The position numbers were made by a program, and so were the translations under genes. A stretch of DNA of 64,000 nt, from contig JADLAB010000446.1 of assembly GCA_020848455.1 (NCBI GenBank), positions 1-64,000 on the forward strand, in the 5' to 3' direction. Source of the stretch: Polyangiaceae bacterium (GTDB taxonomy: Bacteria; Myxococcota_A; Polyangia; Polyangiales; Polyangiaceae). This document shows, one piece after another, positions 54,386 to 64,000 of the stretch (positions are counted from its first letter, which is position 1; each line of letters starts with the position of its first letter). The notes under the pieces were generated by a model. That model did no database searches. It worked only from the letters and a program-made list of their open reading frames with translations, and was not told where the DNA came from.

Positions 54386-57300
54386 ATGAGTGCTGAGAAC
54401 ATTCGCAAGGCTCTCGCGTTGCTGGCCGAAGACCCCGACAGCGAAGAGGCCTGGTTGGGCATCGAGGAGGCCGTCACCGACCCGGGTGACGAGGCCGCGC
54501 AGGTCGAGCAGGCCATCGAGATGGCGCGCGCCGACGCGGAGCGCGCCCGCGAGTGGCGCACGGTGGCGCGCCTGCTCGCGCTCGAGACGGAGTTCGGGGG
54601 CGACTCCAAGATCCTCGTGCCGAAGCTGCTCGAGCTCGCCCGCATCCAGGACGAGGAGCTGTGCCTCGTCGACGCGGCGATCGCGACGTGGAAGAGCGTG
54701 CAGAAGGCCCGGCCGGGCGACAAGGCGGCGGCCGAGGCCATCCTGCGGCACGAGGCGGCGGCGGCGCGCTGGGCAGACGCTGTCGAGCGCTGCCTCGTCG
54801 AGGCGCTCGACACCGAGGACGCGACGGTTCGCAGCCGCTCGCTCGCGACCGCGGCGGAGACCGCGTTCCGCTACGGCAGCGGCACGCCGTCCGAGCTCGA
54901 CAAGATCGTCGACTACCTCGAGCAGGCGCTCGCGGCGCACAAGTCGAACTGGCGGGCCGCGGTGCTCGCGGAGCTCGTCTACACGCGCCGGGGCGACTGG
55001 CACAAGCTCGCCGTCGTGCTCCGCCACCAGGCCGCGGAGGGACCGCGCAAGGAGGACCGCGCGGCCGCGGCGCGGCGCCTGGCGCGCCTGTGCCTGCACA
55101 AGCTCGGCGACGAGGACGCGGCGCTCGACGCCTACCAGAGCGTGCTCGACTACGCGCCCGCCGACCGCGAGGCCTTCGGCTACCTCGTGCGCCACTTCTC
55201 GGAGACCGAGGCCTGGGACCACCTGGTCGCGCTCTACGAGGACCAGCTCCAGTCCGGCACCGTCAAGGGCGCCGACGAGCTCGGCATGTGGATGCAGATC
55301 GCGATGATCAACTGGAAGCGGCGCAACCAGCCGGACGCCGCCGAGGCCTACTTCGAGAAGGTGCGGCGCGCCGAGCCCACCAACCCGGGCATGCTCCAGT
55401 ACTTCCGCGAGCGCTTCGGGGCGAGCGGCGACACCACGCGCCTGTCGGCGATCCTCACCGATGCCTCGCGCGCCACCGAGGATGCGAAGATCAAGCGCGC
55501 CCTGCAGGAGGAGGTGGCCTCGCTCGCCGAGGGCCAGGAGAACGCGCGCGGCGCCATCGAGCAGTACAAGGCGATCCTGCGCACCGACCCGGACAACGAC
55601 GAGGCGCGCGACGCGCTCAAGCGCCTCTACCGCCAGACCGAGTCCTACACGGCCCTGGTGGAGCTCTTGCGCCAGGACCTGTCGCGCCTGCCCAAGGACG
55701 ACGCCGCGGGGCGCATCGCCGTGCTGCGCGAGATCGCGGGCATCTACGGCGAGCGGATGAAGAGCGACACGCAGCTGCTCACGGTGCTCACGCACATCCT
55801 GCAGCTCGACGAGAACGACATCGCCGCCCTGCGCGCGCTCACCACCGTGTACGAGTCGCTCGCGCGCTGGCGCGACCTCCTGCAGACGCAGCAGAAGCTC
55901 GCGCAGGTGACGCCGAGCACGATGGAGAAGGTGAGCCTCTACCGCTCCATCGCGCGGCGCTGGCTCGAGCAGTTCTCGAACGTCCAGAACGCCATCCAGA
56001 GCTACGAGTCGCTGCTCGAGGCTGCGCCCGAGGACGGCGAGGCGCGCGAGCAGCTGCGCGACCTCTACAAGAAGCGCCGCGCCTGGCCCAAGCTCTACGA
56101 TCTCTACGAGGCGCAGGTCGACAGCCTCGAGGGTGAGCGGCGCGTGGCGCTCATGATCGAGATGGCGCAGCTCGCGGCGGAGCGCCTCGATCGGGGTGCC
56201 GACGCCATCCGCCTGCTCAAGGAAGTGCTCGTCTTCGACCCGAAGGCCGAGGGGGTGCTCGACGCGCTCGAGAAGCAGGCCGAGCGGCAGAAGGACTTCC
56301 AGACGGTGGCCTACGTGCTCGAGCACCGCGTCGAGGAGGCCGGCGACGACGCCCAGCGGCTCACGCTGCTGCAGAAGCTCGGACAGCTCTACGCCGAGCG
56401 GCTCGAGGACCACGTCGCCGCGAGCCGGGCCTGGCGCCGCGTGCTCGATCTTTCGCCCGGCCACCAGCGCGCGCTGCGCGTGCTGCGCAAGAGCTACGTG
56501 GCGGTGGCCGACTGGGACGGCCTCGAGGAGCTCTACCGCTCGCAGAGCGACTGGGAAGGGCTGGCCGACTTCCTCTCGACCACGGCCGATCGCGCCGAGG
56601 TCGACGAGCACAAGGTCGAGCTGTCGTTCCGTGCGGCGCGCGTGTACGAGGGCGAGCTCGCGGCCCCGGAGCGCGCCGTCCGCTCCTACGAGCGCATCCT
56701 GTCGGTCGAGCCTCACAACGTGAAGGCTGCCCAGGCGCTCTTGCCGCTCTACGAGACGGAAGAGAAGTGGGCGCGCCTGCCCACCCTGTACGGCGTCTTG
56801 CTCGAGGCGAGCGACGACCTCGAGCGCAAGATCGACATCCTGCAGAAGGTGGCGGAGATCACCGGCGGGCCGCTCGCCAACAAGAGCGCCGCCTTGAGCT
56901 ACGCGCGCCGCGCCTACGAGCTGCGCCCCGACGGCGAGGGGCTCGAGCGGCTCGAGGCCTGGTCGCGGCAGTCGGGCGAGTGGACGGCGTTCATCGAGGC
57001 GGTGCAGCAGCGCCTGGCCAAGGGCGGCGATCTCGAGCCGGCGGCGGAGCGCGCGCTCAAGCAGAAGCTGGCGCGCGTCTACTCCGACGAGGTCGAGCGC
57101 ACCGACGACGCCATCGAGATGTACACCGAGCTCGTCAAGGCAGAGCCCGGCGACGCCGCCACCGTGGCGCTGCTCGAGGACCAGCTGCGCGCCGCCGACC
57201 GGCGCGAGGAGCTGCGCTGGCTGCTCGACCTCAAGGTCGGCGAGCTCGAGGGCGAGGACAAGTGTCGCGCCCTCGAGGAGTGGGCCTCAGTCGAGGAGGA

Positions 57301-60300
57301 GGCCTTCGGCGAGCCCGCGCGCGCCATCGCGCTCCTGCGCCGCGTGGTCGAGATCGACGGCTCGCGCACCGCCACCCTCGCGGCGCTGACGCGCTTGCTC
57401 GTGGCCGCGAAGGACTACGCGGGCGCCGTGGTCGTGATGGCGGCGCACCGCGACGTGGCCGAGGGCGACGTGCGCGCCGACCTCGAGATCGGGCTCGCGG
57501 AGCTCTACCTCGCCGAGCTCGGTGCGCCCGGCCTCGCCTTCGAGGCCGTGACGCGGGCGCTCGAGCTGCGCGCGAACCACCCGCCGGCGGTGCGCCTGCT
57601 CGAGCGGCTGCTGGTGGTCCCGGAGACGCGCCGGCGGGCCGCGGCCGTGCTCGTCGGCCTCTACGCCGCGAGCGGGCAGCCCCGCCAGCAGACCCACGCG
57701 CTGCGCGCCCTGCTCGAGAGCGAGCGCGACCCGGCCGAGCGCCTCGCGCTCTCGCGGCGCCTGGTGACGGTGCTCGAGAGCGAGCTCGCGGACGCCGCGT
57801 CGGCCTTCGACGCGGCGCTCGCGGCGCTCGCCGAGTTCCCCGATGACCTCGGTCTCTGGGACACCGCGCGCACGCTGGCTCGCGCGGCGGGTCGGCCCAC
57901 CGACATCGCCGAGGCCTACCGCACCCACCTGCAGCCGGCGCGCCCGCGGCGCGCGCGGGCCACCCTGCCGCTCGACGACCGCACCCACGACGGCGAGCAG
58001 GCCGCCGACGCCGAGGGGGTCGACAGCGCCCCGGCACCGGCGGCACCGAGCCCCATGCCCGTCGAGGTCATGTTCGAGCTGTGCCAGCGCGCCGCGGCGC
58101 TGCACGAGGACGAGCTCGGCGACGCCGAAGGCGCCATCCCGTACCTCGAGCGCGTGCTCGCCGCCGAGGCCACGAACCGACAGGCGCTCGAGCGCCTCAA
58201 GAACATCCTCATCGCGACCGAGCGCTGGAGCGAGCTCGAGCAGCTGTTCGAGCGCGCGGTGGAGGCGGCCGCCAGCGACGCCGAGCGCGTCGAGCTGCTC
58301 CACGCCGCGGCGGTCGCGGCCGAGGACATGATGGGCGACGACGCGAAGGCCATCGCCTACTTCGAGCGCGTGCTCGGCGTGGCCCCGGCCCACTCGCCCG
58401 CGCAGAAGTCGCTCGAGAAGCTGTACGCGCGCGAGGAGCGCTGGAGCGCGCTCGCCGCGCTGCTCGAGACGCGCCTGTCGACGGCCGAGGGGGCGGAGGC
58501 GCAGCGGGTCAGGCTGCGCCTGGTGGATCTCTACCTCCATCAGCTCGCCGCGCCCGGCAGCGTGATGGCACACCTGGCGGATGCGCTGGCGCGGAGCCCC
58601 GAGGACAACGAGGCGCGCGAGCTCGCCGAGGAGTGCCTCGGCGTGCCCGAGCTGCGCCAGCCGGCGGCCGAGCTGCTCGACGGTGTGTACCAGGCGCGCG
58701 ACGACATGCGCGACCTCGTGCGGATCCTCGGCGTGCGCCTCGAGGGCGCCGCCGAGCTCGCGGCGCGGCGCGAGCTGCTGCGCCGCATCGCCGAGCTGCG
58801 CGACGAGCGCCTGCGCGACGACGCCGGCGCCTTCGAGGCCATCGAGCTGCTCCTGCCGCTCGAGCCCGAGGACGCGGCCCTGCGCACCCGCATGCAGGAG
58901 ATCGGTCGCCGGCTCGGCGCCTGGTCGCGCATGGCCGACGCGCTCGTGCTGTCGGCGCAGGCGAGCGCCGTGGCCTCCACCCGTGGCGAGATCCTCATGG
59001 CGGCCGCGGCGCTGTTCCGCGGTGAGCTCGCGGACCCGACGCGCGCCGAGGCGGTCTACCGGCAGGTCATCGACATCGACCCGAACGACGCCACGCTGGT
59101 CATTCCGGCGGCGCGGGCGCTCGGCGAGCTCCACCTGGCGGCCGGCAAGCACGCCGAGCTCGCGGGGGCGCTCGGCATCGAGGTGCGCCTGGTTCAGGAC
59201 GCGGCCGAGAGCGCCGCGCTCTACCGGCGCATCGCCGAGCTCTACGAGGGCGTGCTCGACGACAAGCCGCGCGCCATCGAGGCCTGGAAGGGGCGGCTGG
59301 CGGAGAACGCCGCCGACGGCGAGGCGCTCGCCGCGCTCGAGCGGCTCTACGAGCGCAGCGAGCTGTGGCGCGAGCTCGTCGACACGCTGCGCCAGATCGA
59401 GCAGGGCACCGAGGCGGTCGAGGAGCGCAAGCGCTGCATGACCAAGGCGGCGAGCGTGCTCGCCGACCGGCTGGGCGACACGGGCGAGGCGATCATCGCG
59501 TGGCGCGCGGTGCTCGACGACTTCGGCCCCGAGCCCACCACCCTGAGCGCGCTCGCCGACCTCTACGAGGTGGCCGACCGCTGGGACGATCTGGCCGAGG
59601 TGCTCGACGTCTGGCTCACGCTGAGCGAGGGCGAGGCCGAGCGCATCGCGCTCTTCACGCGGCTCGGTGACGTGCGCCGCGCGCACCTCGCCGACCCGCA
59701 GGGCGCCCTCACGGCCTACCGCGAGGTGCTGGTGCTCGATCCCTCGCACGCCGGGGCGCGCGCCGGCCTCGAGGCGATGCTCGAGTCGCCCGAGCCCGAC
59801 ATCAAGCGCGAGGCGGCCGAGACCATCCGCCCACTCTACGAGGCCGACGGGGACGCGGCGCGCCTGCTCAAGGTGCTCGACATCGAGGTCGAGGCGACGC
59901 TCGACCCGCTGGCGCGGCTCGTCACGCTCAAGAACGCGCTCGTCACCGCCGAGGAGACGGTGCAGGACCCGGGACGGGCCTTCGACTACGCCGCGCGCGG
60001 CCTGCGCGAGGCGCTGGGCGATCCGAGCGTGCCGGAGTGGATCGCCACGTGCGAGCGGCTCGCTGCCGCCACCGAGCGCTGGCGCGAGCTGTGCGACCTG
60101 TACGAGTCCGTGGTCGAGGACATCCTCGACGCGGACGAGCAGCAGAAGGTGCGCCTGCGCGCCGGCGAGCTCGCGCGCGTCCGCCTCGAGGACCAGGCGC
60201 GCGCCATCCGACACTACCGGGCGGCGCTCGATGCCCGGGCCGAGGACACGCGCGCCATGCGCGCGCTCGAGGAGCTGTACGAGGCGACCGGGGACTCCGC

Positions 60301-63300
60301 GTCGCTGCTCGGCATCCTGAAGCTGCGCACCGAGGCGACCGAGGCCGACCCCGAGCGCATCGCCCTCTTGTACCGCACGGCCGAGCTCGAGGCGGGCCCG
60401 CTCGGCGATGCCCGGGCGGCCATCGACAGCTACGAGGCACTCATCGACATCGCGCTCGAGGACAAGGCCGTGACGGCCCTCGACGCGCTCTACCGAAAGG
60501 AGGCGCGCTTCGACAACCTCGTGACCCTCTACGAGCGGCAGCTCGAGAGCGCGGGCGTCGCGACCGCCGCGCAGCTGCGCGTCCAGATCGCCGCCGTGGC
60601 GCGCGAGAAGCTCGACGACGTGCCGCGCGCGCTCGACGAGCTCAGCGAGGCGCTCAACCTCGACCCGACCCACGCCGGGGCCGTGGCCGCGCTCGAGGCG
60701 TTCCTCGACGAGTCGCAGGACCCGGAGCACCGCGGCCAGGTGGCCGCCCTGCTCGAGCCCTACTACCTGCGCATGACCGACTGGCAGAAGCTCCACCGCG
60801 TGCTCGAGGCGCGCCTCGAGAGCTGCCAGGATCCGTCCGAGCGCGCCGACCTCCTGCGCCAGCTCGCGACCCTGTACGACGAGCAGCTCGAGGACTACCC
60901 GGCCGCGACCGAGACCGTCGCCAAGCTGCTCCGGGACGAGCCGGGCGACGAGAGCATCTGGAAGGAGCTCGAGCGGCTCAGCAAGGTGACCGGCAACTGG
61001 AAGCGGCTGGCCGAGATCTACGCCGAGTCGCTGAAGGAGGTCGGCGCCGACGACCCGAGCACCGCCAGGCTGTGCGAGCGCACCGGCGAGCTGTTCGCCC
61101 AGGTGGGGGCCGCCGAGGACGCCCTCGTCTGGTACCGGCGCGCCCACGAGTTCAGTCCCGACTCGCCGGAGCTGTTCGCGGCCATCGACGGCCTGCTCGT
61201 GAAGCTCGACCGCGCGGCCGAGCGCGTGGATCTGTACCGCGCGAGCCTCGACCACGCGGCCGACGACGCCGCCCGCGTCGCGGCCCTGCACATCATCGCG
61301 GCGCTCGAGCGCGACAAGCTCGGCCGCACCGACGACGCGATTCGCACCCTGAACGAGATCTGCGACATCGAGCCGCAGAACGAGGCCGCCCTCGAGGCGC
61401 TGACCGCGCTCTACCGCGGGCAGCAGAAGGAGGACGACCTCGCCGACCTCTACCTGCGGCGTGCCGAGCAGGCATCGGACGCAGCAAGCGCCGCGCCGCA
61501 TCGGCTCGACCTCGCGCGCCTGCTGCGCCCGAGCGACCCCGACCGCGCGCTCGACCAGCTCGAGACCATCGTCATCGATCTCCCGTCGCATGCCGAGGCC
61601 ATCGCCGAGCTCGAGTCGTTCATCGGCGACAAGGAGCACAAGGGACGCGTGCTCGAGATCCTGCGCCCGGTGTACGAGCGCGGCCAGGACTGGCGCGGCC
61701 TCGTGCGCCTCGGCGAGGAGCGGCTGACGCTGCTGGAAGAGCCGAGCGACAAGGTCGAGGTGTGGATGGAGATCGCCGGCCTGTGGGAGGTGCAGGGCGA
61801 GGATCCCAAGCGCGCCTGCGCCGTCGTGCGGCAGGCCTTCGAGCTCGTGCCGGCGGACGAGCCGGCGCGCGCCGCGCTCGAGCGGCTCACGGCAGCGCTC
61901 GGCGCCTGGCCGGCGCTCGCCGACAGCTACACCCGCGCCATCGCGGCCGTGGACGACGAGCTCGTCAAGCGGCAGCTGTGCGACGCGCTCGCCACGGTGT
62001 GCGACAAGCGCCTCGACGACCCGCGGCGCGCCCTCGACGCCCTCGCACGGCTCGCGGAGCTCGAGCCCGACGAGCTAGGCCCGCTCGAGCGCATGGAGCG
62101 CCTGTGCCTCCTGCTCTCCGACTGGACGCGCCTCGTCGCCGTGCTCGAGCGCCAGGCCGAGCTGACGCCCGACGTGCCCGCGCAGGCTGCCATCCTGCGC
62201 CGCATCGGCGGCGTGAAGCAGGAGATGCTGGAGGACGAGGCCGGCGCCGTCGCCACCTACGAGCGCGCGCTCGACCTCGAGCCCGACGCGCCCGTCACGC
62301 TGGATCGGCTCATCGCGCTCTACGAGCTGCGCGACGACAAGGAGCGGCTCGCCGAGCTCTACGAGCGCCGCGTCGAGCTCACCGCCCCCGACGACGCCCT
62401 GCGCTACGACCTCACGCTGCGCTGCGCCGAGCTGTTCGAGGGGCCGCTCCACAACGCCCAGGAGGCGATCCGCATGTACGGCCAGGCGCTCGACGTGCGC
62501 GCCGGCGACACCAAGGTGCTGGTGGCACTGCAGCGGCTCTACGCCGCCGAGGAGCAGTTCGAGGACCTGCTCGAGAACCTGAAGCTGCAGGCCAGCGCGG
62601 CCGAGACCCAGGCCGCGCGCCTGGCGCTGCGCAACCAGATCGGCGACCTGTACATCGAGCGCTTCGAGAACGTGGTCGACGCCCTCGAGCAGTACCGGCT
62701 GGTGCTCGACGAGGTCGGTGTGGACGAGCACGCGATCGGCTGCGTGCGCAAGATCGGCGAGCAGCACGCCGACATGCGCCTCGAGGTGGCGGCCCTGCTC
62801 GAGCCCGTGCTCGAGCGCGCCGGACGCCACGCCGAGCTCGTGGCCGTGATGGAGCTCAGGCTCGCGGCGCAGAGCGACGCGCCGGAGCGCGCGGCCACCC
62901 TGCGCAGCATGGCGCGCATCGAGGAGACGGAGCTCAAGAACACCGCGGCGGCGCGCGACGCGCTGTTGCGGGCGCTCGACGAGATCCCCGAGGAGCAGAG
63001 CCTGCACGACGACATCACGCGCCTGTGCGAGCTCACCGGCGACTGGACGCGCTACGCCGACGCCCTCGAGGCGCGCGGCGAGGCGGTGCTCGACGCCGAG
63101 GTGGCCGGCGGCCTGTTCCGTCGGCTCGGCTGGGTGTGCGAGGAGAAGCTCGCCGCCGTGGAGCGCGCGATCGCGGCCTACGGTCGCGCCGTGGAGCAGG
63201 CGGGCGACGAGCCCGAGTTGCTGACGGCGCTCGACCGACTCTACGTGCGGACGGGCGACCACGAGAAGCTCGCCGGCGTGCTCGAGCGTCGCGTGATGAG

Positions 63301-64000
63301 CGAGAACGACCCGGCCGTTCGCGCCGACCTCTACCAGCGCTTCGGCGATCTCCAGATCGAGCGGCACGGCGACAAGCAGCAGGGCGTCGCGATGCTGCGG
63401 CAGGCCGTCGAGATCGTTCCCGACCACGCTGGCGCCCGGAAGAGCCTCGAGGGCTTGACCGACGACGCCGAGCTCTTCGAGGAGGTGAGCGAGCTGCTCG
63501 AGGGCATCTACCGGGTCGCCGGCGACACGGCCGCGCTCGCGCGCCTGTACGAGAAGCGCATCGGTCACGCCCCGGGCGTGCCGGAGCGCGTGCGCATGCG
63601 CTTCGACCTCGCGCGCGTGCTCGAGGAGCAGGCCCGCGACCTGCCCGGCGCCCAGCGGGTGATGGAGAAGTCCTTCGCCGACGACTGCACGAACAACGAG
63701 ATCCTCGCGGAGCTCGAGCGCCTCGCCAAGGCGAGCGCGGCTGCCGGCGAGGGCGCGCAGGCGTGGCGGCGTGCGGCCGAGGCCGTGTCGACGTCGGTGG
63801 CCGCCGCGCTCGGCGCGGGCAAGGAGGAGGTCTCGCTCACGCCGGACCTGGCGCGCGACCTCTACCTGCGCGTGGCCGAGTGGTACAAGAGCGAGCTGTC
63901 GGACCCGGCGGCGGCCGAGGTGGCCCTGCGCCAGGCCCACCACCAGGATCCGCGCAGCGTGGACGCGCTGACGCGCCTCGAGGAGATCCAGCGGGCGCCG
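54386..64000 (+). CDS. Giant TPR-repeat protein, 3' end outside window
   Basis: One frame is open from the ATG at 54386 (GAGGTGGAG upstream) to the window edge: 3,205 codons with no stop. The protein starts [21 protein letters not shown] and consists of helical repeat units rich in Glu, Leu, Ala and Arg. Many show the TPR pattern, such as the sequences around [38 protein letters not shown] and [14 protein letters not shown]-type helix pairs. Units of about 35 residues are grouped into larger blocks that repeat LY-E-x-x-E-x-W-x-x-L. No signal peptide, membrane helix or enzyme motif is visible. A large scaffold for protein-protein contacts is the natural reading; I do not recognise a named family. 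Long open frames on the other strand here are codon-bias shadows. Confidence 0.9.
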   Translation, partial: MSAENIRKALALLAEDPDSEEAWLGIEEAVTDPGDEAAQVEQAIEMARADAERAREWRTVARLLALETEFGGDSKILVPKLLELARIQDEELCLVDAAIATWKSVQKARPGDKAAAEAILRHEAAAARWADAVERCLVEALDTEDATVRSRSLATAAETAFRYGSGTPSELDKIVDYLEQALAAHKSNWRAAVLAELVYTRRGDWHKLAVVLRHQAAEGPRKEDRAAAARRLARLCLHKLGDEDAALDAYQSVLDYAPADREAFGYLVRHFSETEAWDHLVALYEDQLQSGTVKGADELGMWMQIAMINWKRRNQPDAAEAYFEKVRRAEPTNPGMLQYFRERFGASGDTTRLSAILTDASRATEDAKIKRALQEEVASLAEGQENARGAIEQYKAILRTDPDNDEARDALKRLYRQTESYTALVELLRQDLSRLPKDDAAGRIAVLREIAGIYGERMKSDTQLLTVLTHILQLDENDIAALRALTTVYESLARWRDLLQTQQKLAQVTPSTMEKVSLYRSIARRWLEQFSNVQNAIQSYESLLEAAPEDGEAREQLRDLYKKRRAWPKLYDLYEAQVDSLEGERRVALMIEMAQLAAERLDRGADAIRLLKEVLVFDPKAEGVLDALEKQAERQKDFQTVAYVLEHRVEEAGDDAQRLTLLQKLGQLYAERLEDHVAASRAWRRVLDLSPGHQRALRVLRKSYVAVADWDGLEELYRSQSDWEGLADFLSTTADRAEVDEHKVELSFRAARVYEGELAAPERAVRSYERILSVEPHNVKAAQALLPLYETEEKWARLPTLYGVLLEASDDLERKIDILQKVAEITGGPLANKSAALSYARRAYELRPDGEGLERLEAWSRQSGEWTAFIEAVQQRLAKGGDLEPAAERALKQKLARVYSDEVERTDDAIEMYTELVKAEPGDAATVALLEDQLRAADRREELRWLLDLKVGELEGEDKCRALEEWASVEEEAFGEPARAIALLRRVVEIDGSRTATLAALTRLLVAAKDYAGAVVVMAAHRDVAEGDVRADLEIGLAELYLAELGAPGLAFEAVTRALELRANHPPAVRLLERLLVVPETRRRAAAVLVGLYAASGQPRQQTHALRALLESERDPAERLALSRRLVTVLESELADAASAFDAALAALAEFPDDLGLWDTARTLARAAGRPTDIAEAYRTHLQPARPRRARATLPLDDRTHDGEQAADAEGVDSAPAPAAPSPMPVEVMFELCQRAAALHEDELGDAEGAIPYLERVLAAEATNRQALERLKNILIATERWSELEQLFERAVEAAASDAERVELLHAAAVAAEDMMGDDAKAIAYFERVLGVAPAHSPAQKSLEKLYAREERWSALAALLETRLSTAEGAEAQRVRLRLVDLYLHQLAAPGSVMAHLADALARSPEDNEARELAEECLGVPELRQPAAELLDGVYQARDDMRDLVRILGVRLEGAAELAARRELLRRIAELRDERLRDDAGAFEAIELLLPLEPEDAALRTRMQEIGRRLGAWSRMADALVLSAQASAVASTRGEILMAAAALFRGELADPTRAEAVYRQVIDIDPNDATLVIPAARALGELHLAAGKHAELAGALGIEVRLVQDAAESAALYRRIAELYEGVLDDKPRAIEAWKGRLAENAADGEALAALERLYERSELWRELVDTLRQIEQGTEAVEERKRCMTKAASVLADRLGDTGEAIIAWRAVLDDFGPEPTTLSALADLYEVADRWDDLAEVLDVWLTLSEGEAERIALFTRLGDVRRAHLADPQGALTAYREVLVLDPSHAGARAGLEAMLESPEPDIKREAAETIRPLYEADGDAARLLKVLDIEVEATLDPLARLVTLKNALVTAEETVQDPGRAFDYAARGLREALGDPSVPEWIATCERLAAATERWRELCDLYESVVEDILDADEQQKVRLRAGELARVRLEDQARAIRHYRAALDARAEDTRAMRALEELYEATGDSASLLGILKLRTEATEADPERIALLYRTAELEAGPLGDARAAIDSYEALIDIALEDKAVTALDALYRKEARFDNLVTLYERQLESAGVATAAQLRVQIAAVAREKLDDVPRALDELSEALNLDPTHAGAVAALEAFLDESQDPEHRGQVAALLEPYYLRMTDWQKLHRVLEARLESCQDPSERADLLRQLATLYDEQLEDYPAATETVAKLLRDEPGDESIWKELERLSKVTGNWKRLAEIYAESLKEVGADDPSTARLCERTGELFAQVGAAEDALVWYRRAHEFSPDSPELFAAIDGLLVKLDRAAERVDLYRASLDHAADDAARVAALHIIAALERDKLGRTDDAIRTLNEICDIEPQNEAALEALTALYRGQQKEDDLADLYLRRAEQASDAASAAPHRLDLARLLRPSDPDRALDQLETIVIDLPSHAEAIAELESFIGDKEHKGRVLEILRPVYERGQDWRGLVRLGEERLTLLEEPSDKVEVWMEIAGLWEVQGEDPKRACAVVRQAFELVPADEPARAALERLTAALGAWPALADSYTRAIAAVDDELVKRQLCDALATVCDKRLDDPRRALDALARLAELEPDELGPLERMERLCLLLSDWTRLVAVLERQAELTPDVPAQAAILRRIGGVKQEMLEDEAGAVATYERALDLEPDAPVTLDRLIALYELRDDKERLAELYERRVELTAPDDALRYDLTLRCAELFEGPLHNAQEAIRMYGQALDVRAGDTKVLVALQRLYAAEEQFEDLLENLKLQASAAETQAARLALRNQIGDLYIERFENVVDALEQYRLVLDEVGVDEHAIGCVRKIGEQHADMRLEVAALLEPVLERAGRHAELVAVMELRLAAQSDAPERAATLRSMARIEETELKNTAAARDALLRALDEIPEEQSLHDDITRLCELTGDWTRYADALEARGEAVLDAEVAGGLFRRLGWVCEEKLAAVERAIAAYGRAVEQAGDEPELLTALDRLYVRTGDHEKLAGVLERRVMSENDPAVRADLYQRFGDLQIERHGDKQQGVAMLRQAVEIVPDHAGARKSLEGLTDDAELFEEVSELLEGIYRVAGDTAALARLYEKRIGHAPGVPERVRMRFDLARVLEEQARDLPGAQRVMEKSFADDCTNNEILAELERLAKASAAAGEGAQAWRRAAEAVSTSVAAALGAGKEEVSLTPDLARDLYLRVAEWYKSELSDPAAAEVALRQAHHQDPRSVDALTRLEEIQRAP

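Noticed and set aside
57287-61639. Minus-strand open frame of about 1,450 codons inside the giant TPR gene
   Set aside because: The plus frame has regular TPR helices and normal codon bias; the minus frame shows the Leu/Gly/Arg/Val-rich look of a shadow. The same applies to the 622-codon frame at 62075-63943.

Overview
The window is GC-rich throughout (roughly 70% or more), with strong G/C third-position bias that leaves long open frames on the wrong strand. Several features point to a myxobacterium-like member of the Myxococcota (old Deltaproteobacteria), closer to the Polyangia than to anything else I can name: four Ser/Thr protein kinases, many Pro/Ala-rich lipoproteins, PEGA and TPR secreted proteins, and ribosomal proteins with long Ala/Lys/Pro tails. 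This placement is inference from gene content; no 16S rRNA gene is present.

Layout. 1-6795: a signalling block on mixed strands, with a secreted TPR-PEGA protein (cut by the window edge), two Ser/Thr kinases, a PgeF/YfiH-type protein and a PP2C phosphatase fused to a cyclic-nucleotide-binding domain. 6859-10974: an outer-membrane-type protein, a membrane protein and an RluA-type pseudouridine synthase. 10979-15884: a large DUF3857/transglutaminase protein, a small secreted protein and a hemerythrin-like protein. 16012-20444: a detached nuoJ-nuoK pair, a HEAT-repeat protein, a third kinase and a histone-like DNA-binding protein. 20632-27297: lipoproteins, including a SUMF1-like one and a frameshifted GH94-like one.

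27770-40102 is a 24-gene translation cluster: rplV-rpsC-rplP-rpmC-rpsQ-rplN-rplX-rplE-rpsN-rpsH-rplF-rplR-rpsE-rpmD-rplO-secY-adk-infA-rpmJ-rpsM-rpsK-rpsD-rpoA-rplQ. It begins abruptly at rplV: the usual first part of the S10 operon (rpsJ to rpsS) is not upstream. A candidate promoter precedes rplV, a near-consensus promoter lies inside adk, and a strong hairpin terminator follows rplQ.

40217-53951: a TPR/HEAT membrane protein, acylphosphatase, a second SUMF1-like lipoprotein, an operon of two histidine kinases around an Fe-S oxidoreductase with no response regulator, a fourth Ser/Thr kinase, another secreted TPR protein and acetyl-CoA synthetase. 54386 to the right edge is one giant TPR-type gene of more than 3,200 codons, still open at the edge.

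The most reusable observation is a promoter pattern. Many first genes have a TAGCGT-like -10 hexamer exactly six bases before the start codon, often with a TTG-type -35 at 17-18 bp. This implies widespread leaderless or nearly leaderless transcription and helps decide start codons. The strongest candidates for undescribed biology are the kinase / iron-sulfur / kinase operon, the repeated pairing of Ser/Thr kinases with secreted TPR proteins, the orphan nuoJK pair and the interleaved inverted repeat at 15887-16005.
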